DNA of 64,000 nucleotides from Pteria penguin (lineage: Eukaryota > Mollusca > Bivalvia > Pterioida > Pteriidae). Position numbers and translations under genes: made by a program. The notes beneath the pieces are model-generated. The model was given only the letters and a program-made list of their open reading frames with translations, searched no databases and had not been told where the DNA came from. This document shows, one piece after another, positions 61,692 to 64,000 of the stretch. Position 1 is the stretch's first letter; every line of letters begins with the position of its first letter. The stretch is from positions 8,073,430-8,137,429 of the forward strand of contig CM068581.1 in NCBI GenBank assembly GCA_035048485.1. The letters are read 5' to 3'.

Positions 61692-62143
61692 CATACCTCA
61701 CCGCGGCTGTTCATTTTAAAAATTTGCCTTGTTTGAACTTACCCTCAGTCCGCAGAAAATGTGCTTGCTGGAAATACCTTAACCCTTGATATGAGAAATA
61801 CTGACCCATTTAAATCAATTTTGATATTGTTACCTGTCAACAGTTAGTCCATAAATAGCATTTCAATCAAAAAGATGTACCTGACATTTATATCCACTCA
61901 GAAGACTGGCCGGATTTTTCATCCCGAGCAGAACTCAGGGTAGCCAAAATGTCTCCAGTCACGGTCATTTGGTATATTGATACCATCTCTTGGTAGTTTT
62001 GTATCGTACTCGTCACGTGAGTATGTCTCTTGGTAGTTTTTCTATCGTTAATTACTATTTTAACGTCTGTATTTGATACATAAGCAGAAGTTAATGAAGC
62101 AATGAAATAAAACCGATTCACATGATGACTGTCTTTACGATAC
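61536..62143. other. No gene; stray copies of the 41-bp unit
   Basis: At 61985-62050 two units related to the 41-bp array (ATCTCTTGGTAGTTTTGTAT; CGTACTCGTCACGTGAGTAT) appear about 450 bases beyond the array, separated by unique sequence. Confidence 0.6.
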
Positions 62144-63016
62144 CAGGGCTCTCACACCCAATTTGGGGAGTAAGGGGGGAAGGGCTTGGATCTGTAACAT
62201 CAGCGGTGTTTTTCATAAAATTGGGGGAAATATTAAATATAAAACACTGATTTTATGATTCAATATTATTATTGTTACATAACACACACCAGCCATTTGA
62301 TTTCAGGACCAAGAGAAATTTAAAATTCAAGAATTTTCGTTTAATATGTATGAAACGAAGAAGGTATTTTTCAAGGTGTGCAGGGTCGAGGAATGTCCAC
62401 TAACAGAAACACTGTACCTTTTAATATTAGTTTCTTGTTTAAGATGCCATCCAATTCACTCTCTTATTTGATGACAAATGCAATTTTCAATTTTAGCCAG
62501 TATTTCCTGTGTCATTTGAAAACAATATAAGAACCTTTGTTGAATAAACAAAATACCAATTCTACACCAGTTATCTGGACATAGGTGTTTTCAATAATGA
62601 TTTGAATTGTGCGACATTTTTGTTGCCAAAAAACCAAATCTTACGTACGACAGATCTGTAGATCTTTATCAGCAATAGCAGACTAGATTTTTCCCCTTAA
62701 ACTAGATATCAAAAGTAAATCAAAACAAATCAAACACTGGTAAACAGGAATACATGTATAATAATAAAAGAAATTGATCGACGTCAATGCCAAAATCGTA
62801 AAAACAAACAAGCGAATCTAACAGGACAGATGTAAATCATGTTCTGTAATCAAAAGTGCTTACTTGCAACTGTAAACTGTGATTTTTTTTTCATTTCAAT
62901 TTGAAGTTTTCTCTTAGCAAAGTTGGGAAAACTAGAGGGGAATTGGGAAAAAAGTATTATTTTGCGTTGGGATTCGGCCGATATTCGGCCCCAAAATAGG
63001 CAGATCGAGAGCCCTG
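62144..63016. mobile_element. Non-autonomous DNA transposon, hAT-like ends
   Basis: The left end CAGGGCTCTC is the exact inverse of the right end GAGAGCCCTG (63007-63016), and a subterminal TTTGGGG is shared in inverted orientation. The flanking octamers TACGATAC and GATCATAC agree at five of eight positions, compatible with a decayed target duplication of hAT length. A small palindrome GGCCGATATTCGGCC lies near the right end. No transposase frame was recognised in its 873 bases. Confidence 0.65.
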
Positions 63017-63479
63017 GATCATACATTCACTGATCGCAAAGCGTATTCCTTTAAAAATGATTGAAAACAAAAGAAATTAATAAAGATATAAAGAAACCAA
63101 AACATTTGGCATACAACAGAAATCTAATCCAAATATAAATAAATATCATTATTATATCCTATTCCTTTGGTTAAAAGCCTTCTTCAGCGGAACGACATGA
63201 CCTTAATAAAATAGTCTGCTGTTAATTTTCACACATGATATATGAAAATATGTATTACACTTAATCACTCAAAATTTGAGAAGTTTGCGATATGATTGAT
63301 TACATAGTTACATATCAAGTAAGCACGAAACTTTTTTCATATAGGCATGAAATCCAACTTTACATATCGACAGATATGTATATAGGTTTTAGCGAAGGCA
63401 GAAAATTATTTTTCTCTGTATTCTTTATTGTAATTATCAATCAGAAACAAAATCATCATCCGATTGAAAATACACAATA

Positions 63480-63540
<61 letters not shown>

Positions 63541-64000
63541 TAATAATAATAATAATAGTAATAATAAAATAAAAAATAATACATAACAAAATTAAAACAA
63601 ATAAATAAATAAATATTAATGTATAAAATCAGTCAGTAAATTCCCACGCCTTCCTAGAACCACTGAAACCAATTACGATAAAAATGTTCTACTTCGTCAG
63701 TCTGAATTGTGTTTCGAATGAATGAATGAAAGAATGAATAATGAATTAGGGGTAATGAACAAAGAATAGGGAAATAGATGAAAACTTTCACGATCCTATG
63801 CCTAAATGAGCTGATTAATACCACAATATACACCAATTCATTGTAGTACTTTTCAGCTCACAGATTCCTTTTAAAAATTCTATCAGCATTCTACTTGACT
63901 TGATATCATTCTTACGATACAGTGTTTTTGGGACAACATCCGTTTGGTACAAAAGTGTCCTTGTTTCCTTGGTCTGTACCGTACATATTGACGGTATCAG
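63017..64000. other. No gene seen; ATA microsatellite
   Basis: AT-rich sequence with an (AAT)n run at about 63480-63562. The frames at 63292-63480 and 63654-63836 have no recognisable product. Confidence 0.5.
63480..63562. repeat. Microsatellite (AAT)n
   Basis: A nearly perfect AAT/TAA run with a few A-run and AGT interruptions. Confidence 0.97.

Overview
The window is AT-rich, intron-rich animal DNA carrying one recognisable protein-coding gene: an aryl hydrocarbon receptor (AHR/spineless family, bHLH-PAS transcription factor) on the + strand. No long open frame reveals it. It is split into about ten coding exons between 16212 and 54915, whose splice phases all agree and whose translation follows the vertebrate AHR protein from the bHLH region through PAS-A and PAS-B. 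The first exon (start codon and most N-terminal residues) was not found. The tRNA-derived SINEs ending in CAAT-type tails, the YxDD reverse-transcriptase relics and the many minisatellites suggest a mollusc, probably a bivalve. That is an inference, not a proof.

Layout. 1-16.2 kb is upstream or intron-1 sequence with a 40-bp array (0.4-1.9 kb), a SINE fused to a 27-bp array (4.5-5.1 kb), a retroelement 3' end (9.1-9.6 kb), and abutting 25-bp and 45-bp arrays (13.6-15.8 kb), the latter interrupted by a reverse-transcriptase fragment. The bHLH exon is at 16.2 kb. A 20-kb intron follows with retroelement relics, a stem-loop, SINEs and microsatellites. PAS-A and the linker are encoded by five exons between 36.5 and 40.3 kb. 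A 12-kb intron (40.3-52.3 kb) is more than half minisatellite (38-, 40-, 46- and 53-bp units). PAS-B finishes in two exons at 52.3-52.9 kb. A long terminal exon (53.3-54.9 kb) encodes a tyrosine-rich, Ser/Asn-rich C-terminal region, probably interrupted by a 174-bp in-frame intron. Downstream (55-64 kb) lie further minisatellites, a foldback MITE, a hAT-like element and one orphan exon-like segment.

Most striking points: (i) the 3' splice site and first bases of the exon at 39754 are tandemly repeated, giving three decoy acceptors just upstream, each leading to a stop; (ii) roughly a fifth of the window is minisatellite, mostly with unrelated units of similar length (37-53 bp), and two arrays appear to have grown from the ends of SINEs; (iii) the 37-bp array starting about 30 bases after the exon-4 donor carries a RUNX-like palindrome and a CRE-like half-site in most units. 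The long open frames inside the 53-bp, 45-bp, 37-bp and 27-bp arrays are artefacts of stop-free repeat units and are not annotated as genes.
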